A stretch of DNA of 64,000 bases, taken from Streptomyces chartreusis. Lineage in GTDB: Bacteria; Actinomycetota; Actinomycetes; Streptomycetales; Streptomycetaceae. Below are positions 40,666-49,914 of the stretch, piece after piece. A program made the translations under genes and the position numbers. The stretch spans positions 4,340,001 through 4,404,000 of the forward strand of contig NZ_CP023689.1 of NCBI RefSeq assembly GCF_008704715.1, in the 5' to 3' direction. Below the pieces are notes generated by a model. That model saw only the letters and a program-made list of their open reading frames with translations. It did no database searches and was not told the origin of the DNA. Positions within the stretch are counted from its first letter, which is position 1. Every line of letters begins with the position of its first letter.

Positions 40666-41604
40666 ATGACTGCGCCCACGAAACCCTCACCCGACAGCAC
40701 CGGCGACGCCCTCTCAGGCTCCCCCGTCGGAGACGACTCGCTGCACAGCCCCGTCATCGACTGGTTCGACGAGAACGCCCGCGATCTCCCCTGGCGGCGC
40801 CCCGAGGCCGGCCCCTGGGGCGTGATGGTCAGTGAGTTCATGCTCCAGCAGACGCCGGTGAACCGCGTCCTCCCCGTCTACGAGCAGTGGCTGTCCCGCT
40901 GGCCCCGCCCCGCCGACCTGGCCAAGGAGGCACCCGGCGAAGCCGTCCGCGCCTGGGGCCGGCTCGGCTACCCGCGCCGCGCGCTGCGCCTGCACGGCGC
41001 CGCCGTCGCCATAGCGGAACGGCACGGCGGGGACGTACCCACCGACCACTCCCAGCTCCTCGCGCTGCCCGGCATCGGCGAGTACACGGCCGCCGCCGTG
41101 GCGTCGTTCGCGTACGGCCAGCGGCACCCCGTCCTGGACACCAACGTCCGCCGGGTCCTCGCCCGCGCCGTCACCGGCGTGCAGTACCCGCCGAACGCCA
41201 CCACCGCCGCCGAACGCAAGCTCGCCCGTGCCCTGCTCCCCGACGACGAGCGCACCGCGTCCCGCTGGGCCGCCGCCTCCATGGAGCTCGGCGCGCTGGT
41301 GTGCACCGCGAAGAACGAGTCGTGCCACCGCTGCCCGATCGCCGCGCAGTGCGCCTGGCGGCTCGCGGGCAAGCCGGAGCACGACGGCCCGCCGCGGCGT
41401 GGTCAGACGTACGCCGGGACCGACCGTCAGGTGCGCGGCAAGCTGCTCGCCGTGCTGCGCGACGCCCACACCCCCGTTCCACAGGCGGCGCTCGACCGTG
41501 TGTGGCACGAGCCGGTGCAGCGCGCCCGCGCGCTGGACGGCCTCGTCTCGGACGGACTGGTGGAGCCGCTGCCGGGCGGGATGTACCGGCTGCCGCTGAG
41601 CTGA
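40666..41604 (+). CDS. mutY: A/G-specific adenine glycosylase MutY
   Basis: 312 residues from the ATG at 40666, with GGAAAG upstream. It removes A opposite 8-oxoG. HhH-GPD fold: PWGVMVSEFMLQQTPVNRVL, LPGIGEYTAAAVASFAYG and LDTNVRRVLAR carrying the catalytic Asp. The 4Fe-4S cluster motif C-x6-C-x2-C-x5-C is present in VCTAKNESCHRCPIAAQC. The C-terminal 8-oxoG recognition domain is short, as in many actinobacterial MutY. Monocistronic. Confidence 0.93.
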   Translation: MTAPTKPSPDSTGDALSGSPVGDDSLHSPVIDWFDENARDLPWRRPEAGPWGVMVSEFMLQQTPVNRVLPVYEQWLSRWPRPADLAKEAPGEAVRAWGRLGYPRRALRLHGAAVAIAERHGGDVPTDHSQLLALPGIGEYTAAAVASFAYGQRHPVLDTNVRRVLARAVTGVQYPPNATTAAERKLARALLPDDERTASRWAAASMELGALVCTAKNESCHRCPIAAQCAWRLAGKPEHDGPPRRGQTYAGTDRQVRGKLLAVLRDAHTPVPQAALDRVWHEPVQRARALDGLVSDGLVEPLPGGMYRLPLS

Positions 41605-41918
41605 CGCTCAGTCACATCACAGACGTACGGGCTCTGCAACACACGAATCACAGCGTCCGCACGGCCGACGCAGGGCCCGCACATCAATAAATCACCCCAT
41701 AACGCCCCCAACCGCCCAGCCCTTTTGTCCCTTTCCTGATTCCGTTACACAACCGACGGACAGCCGAGCGCTGGCCGCAGGCTGCTTCGGACAGCGCCGT
41801 GACAACGCCTCCGTAGCTTCATTTCCGTACCCGGCAGACCGGGACGACCACGAAGCAGAAGCAGTGAGACCGACGGCCGACAGGCCGGCCGGGAACGGGG
41901 AATCGGGAGGCGGTCAAC
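41605..41918. other. intergenic region carrying the sigE promoter
   Basis: 314 bp with a clear drop in GC near 41690-41760. The octamer CGGACAGC occurs twice (about 41757 and 41789), about 32 bp apart. In S. coelicolor sigE is transcribed from one promoter that needs phosphorylated CseB. I cannot place its -35/-10 with certainty; the repeat is only a candidate CseB site. Confidence 0.45.
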
Positions 41919-42458
41919 ATGGCGCAGGGCGAGGTGCTCGAGTTCGAGGAGTACGTCCGCACCCGGCAGGACGCGCTGCTGCGCAGTGCCCGCCGACTGG
42001 TCCCGGACCCGGTCGACGCGCAGGACCTGCTCCAGACCGCGCTGGTGCGGACGTACCACCGCTGGGACGGCATCGCCGACAAGCGGCTCGCCGACGCCTA
42101 CCTGCGCCGCGTCATGATCAACACGCGGACCGAGTGGTGGCGTGCGCGCAAGCTGGAGGAGGTGCCGACCGAGCAGCTCCCGGACGCCTCCGTCGAGGAC
42201 TCCACCGAGCAGCACGCGGACCGCGCCCTGCTGATGGACATCATGAAGGTTCTTGCACCCAAGCAACGCAGCGTCGTCGTGCTGCGACACTGGGAGCAGA
42301 TGTCCACGGAGGAGACCGCCGCGGCCCTCGGAATGTCGGCCGGAACGGTCAAGAGCACGCTGCACCGGGCGCTCGCCCGGCTCCGCGAGGAGCTGGAGAG
42401 CCGCGATCTGGACGCACGCGCGCTGGAGCGTGAGGAGCGGGAGCGTTGCGCGGCCTAG
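41919..42458 (+). CDS. sigE: ECF sigma factor SigE (cell envelope stress)
   Basis: 179 residues; GGGAGGCGGTC lies before the ATG. Region 2 is FEEYVRTRQDALLRSARRLV and PVDAQDLLQTALVRTYHRWD. Region 4 is VLRHWEQMSTEETAAALGMS and AGTVKSTLHRALARL. The following genes cseA, cseB and cseC identify it as S. coelicolor SigE, which drives cell-envelope repair genes after lysozyme or vancomycin-type damage. Unlike most ECF factors it has no cognate anti-sigma; activity is set by transcription through CseB/CseC. Confidence 0.96.
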   Translation: MAQGEVLEFEEYVRTRQDALLRSARRLVPDPVDAQDLLQTALVRTYHRWDGIADKRLADAYLRRVMINTRTEWWRARKLEEVPTEQLPDASVEDSTEQHADRALLMDIMKVLAPKQRSVVVLRHWEQMSTEETAAALGMSAGTVKSTLHRALARLREELESRDLDARALEREERERCAA

Positions 42459-43207
42459 GCACGACCACGGGCGGCACCGGGCACACGGAAACGGGTGACG
42501 AAGACACGGACAGGGGTGACAGGGCCACGGACGGGGAATCCGAGGGCACCGGCACCGCACGGTCCGGGCCCGGATCCGGGCCCGTGCGGGGGACCTTGCA
42601 GGCGGCGTTCACGGCGATGGCCGTGGTCGTCGCCCTCGCCCTTTTCGCCTCCGCCTGCGCCACCGGCGGCACCGGCGCCCGTGACGAGGGGCCCGCGCAC
42701 GCCGACCTGGCGGGCGGTTCGGCGGTGTCGCCGTCGGCCGTGGCCTCGGCGTCGGCCGTCCCGGACCGTACGCAGGCCGTCCGGCTGGTCAAGGCGGACC
42801 CCGTGGTCGCGACGGAGGTCAAGCGCGAGTTGAAGCCGTGCGTGTCCGACGACTACCCCATCGACGTGTCGTACGGCGACCTGACCGGCGGTCCCGAGGC
42901 CGACATCGTGGTCAACGTGCTGTCCTGCGGCGACGGCGTGGGCGTCGCCTCGTACGTGTACCGCGAGCAGAGCGGCGCGTACCGCAACGTGTTCAAGTCG
43001 GAGGAGCCTCCGGTCTACGCCGAGATCGACCGCGGCTACCTTGTGGTGACCAAGCAGGTTTACGCCAAGGACGACGGACTGTCGAACCCGTCCAGCGAGG
43101 ACGTGATCTCGTACCAGTGGAAGTCCGACCGCTTCGACCGCAAGTTCAGCACCCGCACCGACTACGGCTCGCTCGGCGGCGACGACTCACCGGCGCCTGA
43201 CGGCTGA
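42446..43207 (+). CDS. cseA: CseA, lipoprotein modulator of the SigE signalling system
   Basis: 253 residues from a TTG (42446) with GAGGAG upstream, overlapping sigE by 13 bp. The first 46 residues are polar and Thr/Gly/Asp-rich. A lipoprotein signal then ends at the lipobox LFASAC (Cys near residue 71). A GTG at 42584 would give a normal 25-residue lipoprotein signal (MRGTLQAAFTAMAVVVALAL...) and a 207-residue protein. That start is attractive, but no ribosome binding site precedes it. CseA is known to dampen sigE expression from outside the membrane. The mature domain (YPIDVSYGDLTGGPEADIVV) is Cse-specific. Confidence 0.9.
   Translation: MRGLGTTTGGTGHTETGDEDTDRGDRATDGESEGTGTARSGPGSGPVRGTLQAAFTAMAVVVALALFASACATGGTGARDEGPAHADLAGGSAVSPSAVASASAVPDRTQAVRLVKADPVVATEVKRELKPCVSDDYPIDVSYGDLTGGPEADIVVNVLSCGDGVGVASYVYREQSGAYRNVFKSEEPPVYAEIDRGYLVVTKQVYAKDDGLSNPSSEDVISYQWKSDRFDRKFSTRTDYGSLGGDDSPAPDG
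42565..42582. repeat. 18-bp perfect palindrome at the start of cseA
   Basis: GGGCCCGGATCCGGGCCC reads the same on both strands. It lies just before the alternative cseA GTG at 42584. In S. coelicolor most sigE transcripts are known to stop between sigE and cseA, and this is the best hairpin candidate here. Confidence 0.5.
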
Positions 43208-43256
43208 ACCGCATCCGACGCACCACCGGAAACACACGAGGACTGAGAGCACCGGG

Positions 43257-43961
<705 letters not shown>

Positions 43962-43971
43962 GCGGGGCGGC

Positions 43972-45438
43972 ATGCGGGGGATGTTCAGACGGCCGGCCGC
44001 GTCCGGCGCGGCGAGTATCGGCCTCACGGATCCGGCGGAGATCGCGGGACACGGTGCCGACGTCCGCGCGAGCGGTGTCCCGGGGTCACCTGCGGGTGGT
44101 CGCGGAGGCATGCGGGTGAGAGGCATGGGCGGCGGCCGGATCGCCATACGTACGGGGCTGCGGTGGAAGCTGAGCGCGGCGATCGCGCTGGTCGGCGCCC
44201 TGGTGGCGGTCGTACTGAGCCTCGTCGTGCACAACCAGGCCCGGGTCTCGATGCTGGACAGCGCGCGTGACCTCGCGGACGAGCGCATCCAGATCGCCCA
44301 GCGCAGCTACGAGCAGTCCAAGCGGCTGAACTTCCCCAACCTCACGATCGACGACCCGGAGCTGCCGGCGGCGCTGCGGGAGAAGGTCGAGGAGGGCCGG
44401 CGGGCGACCTACGTCACCGACACCCCGAGCGGCGCGCCCGACATCTGGGCGGCCGTACCCCTCAACAACGGACACGTCCTGTCGCTGCGCACCGGCTTCA
44501 CCGACCGCAGCGACCACATCCTCAACCGCCTCGACCAGGCGATGATCATCGGCTCGATCGCGGTGGTGCTCGGCGGCAGCGCGCTCGGGGTGCTCATCGG
44601 CGGACAGCTGTCGCGGCGGCTGCGCAAGGCTGCGGCCGCGGCGAACCAGGTCGCGAGCGGCGAGCCGGACGTCAGGGTGCGGGACGCCATCGGCGGTGTC
44701 GTACGGGACGAGACCGACGATCTCGCGAGCGCGGTGGACGCCATGGCGGACGCGCTCCAGCAGCGGCTGGAGGCGGAGCGCCGGGTCACCGCGGACATCG
44801 CGCACGAGCTGCGGACGCCGGTCACCGGGCTGCTGACGGCGGCCGAGCTGCTGCCGCCCGGACGGCCCACGGAACTGGTCCTGGACCGGGCGAAGGCCAT
44901 GCGCACGCTGGTCGAGGACGTCCTGGAGGTGGCCCGCCTGGACAGTGCGTCGGAGCGGGCCGAGCTGCAGGACATCCTGCTGGGCGAGTTCGTCAGCCGG
45001 CGGGTCGCCGCCAAGGACCCCGCCATCGAGGTGCGGGTCGTGCACGAGTCGGAGGTCACCACCGACCCGCGGCGCCTGGAGCGCGTGCTGTTCAATCTGC
45101 TGGCCAACGCGGCACGGCACGGCAGGCCGCCGATCCAGGTCACGGTCGAGGGCCGGGTCATCCGGGTCCGCGACCACGGCCCCGGGTTCCCGGAGCATCT
45201 GATCGCCGACGGCCCCAGCCGCTTCCGCACCGGCAGCAGCGACCGCGCGGGCCACGGCCATGGCCTCGGTCTGACGATCGCCGCAGGTCAGGCCCGGGTT
45301 CTCGGGGCCCGGCTGACCTTCCGCAACATTCGCCCGCCGGGCACCCCGGACCCGGTGCCGGCCGAGGGCGCGGTGGCCGTCCTCTGGCTCCCGGAGCACG
45401 CGCCGACGGCCACGGGGAGCTACCCGATGCTGCCGTAG
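43972..45438 (+). CDS. cseC: sensor histidine kinase CseC
   Basis: 488 residues from ATG 43972; later ATGs at about codons 44 and 48 are also possible because the first 55 residues are not conserved-looking. TM1 is SAAIALVGALVAVVLSLVVH, an extracytoplasmic sensor of about 115 residues follows, and TM2 is MIIGSIAVVLGGSALGVLIG. HAMP, then H-box DIAHELRTPVTG, N-box LLANAARHG, G1 DHGPGFP and G2 GHGLGL. It detects cell-envelope damage (vancomycin, lysozyme and others in S. coelicolor) and phosphorylates CseB. A hairpin covers the stop codon. Confidence 0.95.
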   Translation: MRGMFRRPAASGAASIGLTDPAEIAGHGADVRASGVPGSPAGGRGGMRVRGMGGGRIAIRTGLRWKLSAAIALVGALVAVVLSLVVHNQARVSMLDSARDLADERIQIAQRSYEQSKRLNFPNLTIDDPELPAALREKVEEGRRATYVTDTPSGAPDIWAAVPLNNGHVLSLRTGFTDRSDHILNRLDQAMIIGSIAVVLGGSALGVLIGGQLSRRLRKAAAAANQVASGEPDVRVRDAIGGVVRDETDDLASAVDAMADALQQRLEAERRVTADIAHELRTPVTGLLTAAELLPPGRPTELVLDRAKAMRTLVEDVLEVARLDSASERAELQDILLGEFVSRRVAAKDPAIEVRVVHESEVTTDPRRLERVLFNLLANAARHGRPPIQVTVEGRVIRVRDHGPGFPEHLIADGPSRFRTGSSDRAGHGHGLGLTIAAGQARVLGARLTFRNIRPPGTPDPVPAEGAVAVLWLPEHAPTATGSYPMLP

Positions 45439-45448
45439 CGGCAGCATC
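45426..45448 (+). terminator. hairpin over the cseC stop codon
   Basis: GATGCTGCCG-TAG-CGGCAGCATC is a perfect 10-bp stem whose loop is the stop codon. Probable end of the sigE operon. Confidence 0.65.
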
Positions 45449-45471
45449 GACGGCTCACCACGACCGAGAGC

Positions 45472-45906
45472 TCACTCGAAGGACTTCGAGAAGTCGAGCT
45501 CCTCGCTCCGCTCGGTCAGCGAGTACCAGTTGCCGTTGTCGTCACGGAAGATCGCCTCGATGCCGTACGGCCGCTCCTGGGGCTCCTGGATGAACTCGAC
45601 CCCGCGTGCCTTGAACGTCTCGTAGTCCTCGCGGCAGTCGTCGGTGTGGAACGCCCCGGCGCCGATGACCCCCTTCGCGACGAGCTTCTTCAGCGCCTCG
45701 GAGGACTCGGGGTCGAGGCCGGGTCCGTCCAGGCTCATCAGCGCGAGCTCGACGTCCGGCTGCCCCTTCGCCCCCACGGTGACCCACCTCATCTCGCCCA
45801 TGGACAGGTCGTTGCGCACCTCGAAGCCGATCTTCTCCGTGAAGAACGCCTTGGTGCGCGCCTGGTCGAACGTCCAGACGGTGGTGATGCCCAGCCCCTT
45901 GATCAT
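45472..45906 (-). CDS. VOC-superfamily (glyoxalase/bleomycin-resistance fold) protein
   Basis: 144 residues: MIKGLGITTVWTFDQARTKA, FFTEKIGFEVRNDL, VELALMSLDG, AFHTDDCREDYETF and IEAIFRDDNGNWYSL. The His/Glu positions that bind metal are only partly conserved (Val-rich first strand without His), so it may be a non-enzymatic or antibiotic-binding relative. The AraC-type gene lies directly upstream on the same strand with a 60-bp gap. AraC-VOC pairs are common in actinobacteria. Confidence 0.85.
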   Translation of the reverse strand: MIKGLGITTVWTFDQARTKAFFTEKIGFEVRNDLSMGEMRWVTVGAKGQPDVELALMSLDGPGLDPESSEALKKLVAKGVIGAGAFHTDDCREDYETFKARGVEFIQEPQERPYGIEAIFRDDNGNWYSLTERSEELDFSKSFE

Positions 45907-45966
45907 GACCCTGCTCTCCCCTGCTCTGCCTCGTGGTTCCTTCCGTCACGTTAGGCAGGGGCGCGG

Positions 45967-46464
45967 TCAGCGCGCTTCTTCAGAGTTGCTGTCCTGCTGC
46001 GCTTCGGAGCTGCTGTCCCGCTGCTCTTCGGAGCTGCTGTCCCGCTGCCGGAAGCCGCCTGTCCAGAGCATCGCGTAGCAGCCGGGTATCAGTGCCGCCC
46101 CGCGTCCGACGTGCTTGTCCCGGTACTCGCTCGGTGACAGCCCGGTCCGTGCCTTGAACTTCGCGGAGAAGGTGCCCAGGCTGCTGAACCCGACCAGATG
46201 GCAGATCTCCGTCACGGTCAGGTTGGCGACCCGCAGATACTCCTCGGCCCGCTCGATCCGCCGGTGGGTCAGATACTGGCCGGGTGTCTCGCCGTAGACC
46301 TCCTTGAAGGCCCGCACGAAGTGATACCGCGAGTACCCGGCGTGTGCGGCCACGGCGTCCAGATCGAGGGCGGGGTCGGCCCACTCCCGGTCCATGGCGT
46401 CCTTGGCCAGCCGCAGCTGCCGCACCTTGTCCATACGGTCGATCGTGACACGCCCCACTGACAA
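45967..46464 (-). CDS. AraC-family transcriptional regulator with repetitive acidic tail
   Basis: 165 residues from a TTG at 46464; a GTG at 46458 and the ATG at 46431 (MDKVRQLRLAKDAMD) are alternatives and none has a clear ribosome binding site. Two HTH units: LDAVAAHAGYSRYHFVRAFK and VTEICHLVGFSSLGTFSAKF, with the signature GLSPSEYR. There is no separate ligand domain. The C-terminus carries three 8-residue repeats (QRDSSSEE, QRDSSSEA, QQDSNSEE) not usual in the family. It probably controls the adjacent VOC gene. Confidence 0.87.
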   Translation of the reverse strand: MSVGRVTIDRMDKVRQLRLAKDAMDREWADPALDLDAVAAHAGYSRYHFVRAFKEVYGETPGQYLTHRRIERAEEYLRVANLTVTEICHLVGFSSLGTFSAKFKARTGLSPSEYRDKHVGRGAALIPGCYAMLWTGGFRQRDSSSEEQRDSSSEAQQDSNSEEAR

Positions 46465-46517
46465 CGGCGGCGGGCGCGGGGGCAGTGCAGAGCCACTGCC
46501 GGTTCCAGCAAAGGGAA

Positions 46518-46546
46518 AGGCCCCCGGGCTGTGTACCCGAGGGCCT
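46518..46546 (-). terminator. terminator of the DHA2 exporter gene
   Basis: An 11-bp stem (AGGCCCTCGGG / CCCGGGGGCCT, one mismatch) with T-rich DNA following on the minus strand, about 45 bp after the stop codon. Confidence 0.75.
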
Positions 46547-46590
46547 CTCTCGTGCCGGGCGGGACGGTCCGCGCCGTCTCCGGGGCCGGC

Positions 46591-48171
46591 CTAGATGCCG
46601 CCCTCGACAGCCTCCGGCTTCGGGCCCTCGCCGCCCTTGAGCGGGACTTCCTTGACGAACAGGGCCGCGGCCAGCGACAGCACGGCGATCACCGCTCCCA
46701 GCAGGAACGCCGAGTGCGTGCCGGCCGACACCGCGTGCTGGTACGCCTCGCGCACCGCGTCCGGCAGCTTCGCCAGGCTCGCCGCGTCCAGCTGCGCCGA
46801 CTGCTCGGTCACCTTGGAGCCCAGCGACCCGGCCCGCTCGGACATGACGTCCTGCACCCGGTTGTTGAACAGCGCGCCCATGATCGCGACGCCGAACGAG
46901 GAGCCGAGCGTACGGAAGAGGGTGGTGGAGGAGGACGCGACGCCCATGTCCTTCATCTCGACGCTGTTCTGCGCGACCAGCATGGTGATCTGCATCAGAC
47001 AGCCCATGCCGAGTCCGACCACGGCCATGAACACCCCGGACATGAAGCGCGAGGTCCCCGTGTCCATGGTCGACAGCAGGTACAGCCCGCCGACCATCGC
47101 GACGCTGCCGACGATCGGGAAGACCTTGTAGCGCCCGGTGTTCGTGGTCACCCGGCCGGCGACCATCGACGTGACCAGCATCGCCCCGAGCATCGGCAGC
47201 AGCAGAAGGCCGGAGTTGGTGGCGGAGGCGCCCTGCACCGACTGCTGGTACAGCGGCAGGAACAGCGTCGCGCCGAACATCACGAACCCGGTGATGAAGC
47301 CGATCAGGGACATCAGCGTGAAGTTCCGGCTGCGGAAGATGTGCAGCGGCACCACCGGCTCGGCCGCCCTGGTCTGCCAGAACACGAACCCGACGAGCGC
47401 GGCGACACCGATGCCGATCAGCTCCATGATCCGCGCGGACGTCCAGGCGTACTCCGTGCCGCCCCAGGTGGTGACCAGCACGATCGCGGTGATTCCGACG
47501 GTCAGCAGGCCCGCGCCCAGGTAGTCGATGCGCGCCTGCGACCGCTTCTTCGGCAGGTGGAGTACGGCGCTGATCGCGGCGAGCGCGATGACGCCGAGCG
47601 GCAGGTTGATGTAGAAGGACCAGCGCCAGCCCCAGTTGTCGGTGATGGTGCCGCCGACCAGCGGTCCGCCGATCATCGCCAGCGCCATGACGCCGGCCAT
47701 CATGCCCTGGTACTTGCCGCGCTCCCGCGGCGGGATCAGGTCACCGATGATCGCCATGACGCCCACCATCAGACCGCCGGCGCCGAGTCCCTGCACGGCC
47801 CGGAACCCGATGAGCTGGCCCATGTCCTGGGCCATGCCGCTGAGCGCGGATCCGATGAGGAAGAGGACGATCGACGACATGAAGACGCCCTTGCGCCCGT
47901 ACATGTCGCCGAGCTTGCCCCACAGCGGGGTGGAGGCCGCGGTCGCCAGGGTGTACGCCGTCACGACCCACGACAGATGCTCCAGGCCGCCCAGCTCGCC
48001 CACGATCGTCGGCATCGCGGTGCCGACGATCATGTTGTCGAGCATCGCCAGCATCATCGTGATCATCAGCGCCAGCAGTACGACCCGTACGCTCTTCGGC
48101 TGCTTGTCGGCCGGATCGGCTTGCTTCGCCTGATCCGCCGGTCCTGTGTCCACTGCCAGTGTGTCCGACAT
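46591..48171 (-). CDS. DHA2-family MFS multidrug exporter (14 TMS)
   Basis: 526 residues, about 14 membrane helices. Family motifs: LDNMIVGTAMPTIVGEL (motif D1), GKLGDMYGRKGVFM (motif A), LIGFRAVQGLGAGGLMVGVM (motif B) and GPLVGGTITDNWGWRWSF (motif C). It is of the EmrB/QacA type that exports drugs by proton antiport. GGGGGAG precedes the ATG. It diverges from a TetR gene across a 130-bp region with a large inverted repeat, so it is probably repressed by that TetR and induced by its ligand. Confidence 0.93.
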   Translation of the reverse strand: MSDTLAVDTGPADQAKQADPADKQPKSVRVVLLALMITMMLAMLDNMIVGTAMPTIVGELGGLEHLSWVVTAYTLATAASTPLWGKLGDMYGRKGVFMSSIVLFLIGSALSGMAQDMGQLIGFRAVQGLGAGGLMVGVMAIIGDLIPPRERGKYQGMMAGVMALAMIGGPLVGGTITDNWGWRWSFYINLPLGVIALAAISAVLHLPKKRSQARIDYLGAGLLTVGITAIVLVTTWGGTEYAWTSARIMELIGIGVAALVGFVFWQTRAAEPVVPLHIFRSRNFTLMSLIGFITGFVMFGATLFLPLYQQSVQGASATNSGLLLLPMLGAMLVTSMVAGRVTTNTGRYKVFPIVGSVAMVGGLYLLSTMDTGTSRFMSGVFMAVVGLGMGCLMQITMLVAQNSVEMKDMGVASSSTTLFRTLGSSFGVAIMGALFNNRVQDVMSERAGSLGSKVTEQSAQLDAASLAKLPDAVREAYQHAVSAGTHSAFLLGAVIAVLSLAAALFVKEVPLKGGEGPKPEAVEGGI

Positions 48172-48190
48172 GATTCCCACTCCCCCAGCT

Positions 48191-48263
48191 ACTTACTTGC
48201 CGCCCGGCTAGTTGCCTACACTGAAGGAAGGTAGATGCGTAACTAGCCGGGCGTCAAGTAAGT
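48191..48263. promoter_or_regulatory. paired operator: 23-bp inverted repeat between exporter and TetR genes
   Basis: Arms 48191-48213 and 48241-48263 are reverse complements with one mismatch, separated by 27 bp. Each contains the segments ACTTACTTG and CCCGGCTAGTT. The right arm overlaps a -35 (TTGACG, complement of 48252-48257) of a minus-strand promoter with -10 TACCTT (48228-48233), 18-bp spacer, pointing to the exporter. The symmetry suggests two TetR-binding sites controlling both divergent promoters. Confidence 0.8.
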
Positions 48264-48301
48264 TTTCTGGAAAGCCGAGAAGCACGAGGATGGGTGGCAC
48301 C

Positions 48302-48877
48302 ATGGACGGCACCAAGCAGCGGCGCCGCGGGAACACCCGCCAGCGCATCCAGGACGTAGCCCTCGAACTCTTCGCCGAGCAGGGCTACGAGAAGACCTCA
48401 CTGCGCGAGATCGCCGAGCGCCTGGAGGTCACGAAGGCGGCCCTGTACTACCACTTCAAGACCAAGGAAGAGATCATCGTCAGCCTCTTCGAGGATCTGA
48501 CGAAGCCGATCGAGGAACTGATCGACTGGGGCAGGCAGCAGCCGCACACCCTGGAGACCAAGCAGGAGATCGTACGCCGCTACAGCGAGGCCCTGGCCGG
48601 CGCGTCGCCCCTGTTCCGCTTCATGCAGGAGAACCAGGCGACCGTCCGTGAGCTGAGCATCGGCGAGACGTTCAAGGACCGCATGCTCGGCATGCGGGAC
48701 ATCATCATCGATCCGGACGCCGACCTGGTGGACCAGGTGCGCTGCATCAGCGCCCTGTTCACCATGCACGCCGGGATGTTCGTGATGAAGGACCTCGAAG
48801 GCGACCCCGAGGAGAAGCGCAAGGCCATCCTCGAGGTCGCCACGGATCTGATCACTCAGGCGCACAAGGGCGCCTGA
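48302..48877 (+). CDS. TetR-family repressor of the divergent DHA2 exporter
   Basis: 191 residues from the ATG at 48302 (MDGTKQRRRGNTRQRIQ); an ATG four codons earlier (48290), preceded by GAGAAG, is equally possible. The HTH is IQDVALELFAEQGYEKTSLR and EIAERLEVTKAALYYHFKTK, a strong TetR signature. The C-terminal ligand domain is helical (LTKPIEELIDWGRQQPHTLE). Divergence from the exporter and the paired inverted repeat between them indicate local control and autoregulation. The ligand is unknown. Confidence 0.93.
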   Translation: MDGTKQRRRGNTRQRIQDVALELFAEQGYEKTSLREIAERLEVTKAALYYHFKTKEEIIVSLFEDLTKPIEELIDWGRQQPHTLETKQEIVRRYSEALAGASPLFRFMQENQATVRELSIGETFKDRMLGMRDIIIDPDADLVDQVRCISALFTMHAGMFVMKDLEGDPEEKRKAILEVATDLITQAHKGA

Positions 48878-48890
48878 CCGGCTCGGTGCC

Positions 48891-49541
48891 TCAGATCGAG
48901 AGGCCGTTGGCCCGAAGGAAGGCCACGGGGTCGACGGCGGAGCCGTAGTTGGCGGTCTTGCGGATCTCGAAGTGCAGGTGCGGACCGCTGGAGTTACCGG
49001 TGTTGCCGGACTTGGCTATCTTCTGGCCGGTCTTGACGACCTGGCCGATCTTCACGTCGATGCGCGACAGGTGGGCGTACTGGGAGAAGGTCCCGTTGCC
49101 GTGCTTGATGACGATGGCGTTGCCGTACGCGGGACCGTCACCGGCGCCGTTGCCGCCCGCCTTGACGACGGTGCCGCCGTGCGCGGCGACCACCTGGGTG
49201 CCGGTCGGGACGGCGAAGTCCTGACCGCTGTGGGTGGACTGCCACATGCCGCCGGCCTGCGCGAAGCTGGCGGACTTCGTGTACTTCTTGACCGGCTTGA
49301 CCCAGGAGACGGCCTTCTTGGCCGGGGCCTTCTTCGCGGCGGCCTTCTTCGCGGCCGTCTTCTTCACGGCGACGGTCTGGGCCTGCACGGCGGCGGGAGC
49401 GGCGGGGGCGGAGGTCATCTCAGCAGCGACCGCGCCTCCGGCGCCCAGCACGACCGATGCTCCCAGTCCGGCGGCCAGCACAGCAGCACGGGTGCGGAGC
49501 GCGGACGTACGGGGCGAACGGAACGAGAAGCGCGGGGACAT
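48891..49541 (-). CDS. secreted M23 (LytM/lysostaphin-type) endopeptidase
   Basis: 216 residues; GAGG precedes the ATG at 49541. A signal peptide with an Arg-rich start (MSPRFSFRSPRTSALRTRAA) and a cleavage site near VAAE is followed by an Ala/Lys-rich linker (KKTAAKKAAAKKAPAKKA), which may bind the anionic wall. The M23 domain has HSGQDFAVPTG (first His/Asp), YAHLSRIDV and HLHFEIR (HxH). It cleaves peptidoglycan peptide cross-links. Its upstream region (to about 49800) shows no riboswitch I can recognise. Confidence 0.92.
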   Translation of the reverse strand: MSPRFSFRSPRTSALRTRAAVLAAGLGASVVLGAGGAVAAEMTSAPAAPAAVQAQTVAVKKTAAKKAAAKKAPAKKAVSWVKPVKKYTKSASFAQAGGMWQSTHSGQDFAVPTGTQVVAAHGGTVVKAGGNGAGDGPAYGNAIVIKHGNGTFSQYAHLSRIDVKIGQVVKTGQKIAKSGNTGNSSGPHLHFEIRKTANYGSAVDPVAFLRANGLSI

Positions 49542-49914
49542 TCGAAACCTCACGGGTACGACGACAGGGAAAACCACCCGACACATCAGGTCGCCGGATG
49601 GCCATCCCTTGGTAACCCCGCCGGACCCCAACCCCAAAACCCTTCAACTACGACGAGGGCTAGTACTCCGCACCAAAAATCCCCGCATCTTGACAGAGCA
49701 CCCAATACGGACGAACCAGGGTCAACGCCAAAACCGTCCGCCAGTTTTCATAGATAAAGTCCGTTTTGCCCTCCAGGCCCCTTTCCACTATTCCCGCTAG
49801 TAACGGACAAATCGCCTGTGCGGCATGTCACCGCCCTACGCAATCGGAAGACCCCGGAATGTGACGGGCACTACGCTGCTGTTCCGCCTACGAGGGCACT
49901 CAGGGGGAGGCCGC
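49542..49914. other. intergenic region between LytM gene and NACHT remnant
   Basis: 373 bp with much lower GC than the flanking genes, most of it 5' to the two divergent genes. GGATGGCCATCC near 49596-49607 is a 12-bp palindrome upstream of the LytM gene. The low GC and the NACHT remnant that follows suggest an insertion boundary. Confidence 0.5.

Noticed and set aside
49545..49800. c-di-AMP (ydaO-type) riboswitch upstream of the LytM gene
   Set aside because: Such riboswitches precede wall hydrolases in Streptomyces, so I looked for one, but the conserved core segments are not present.
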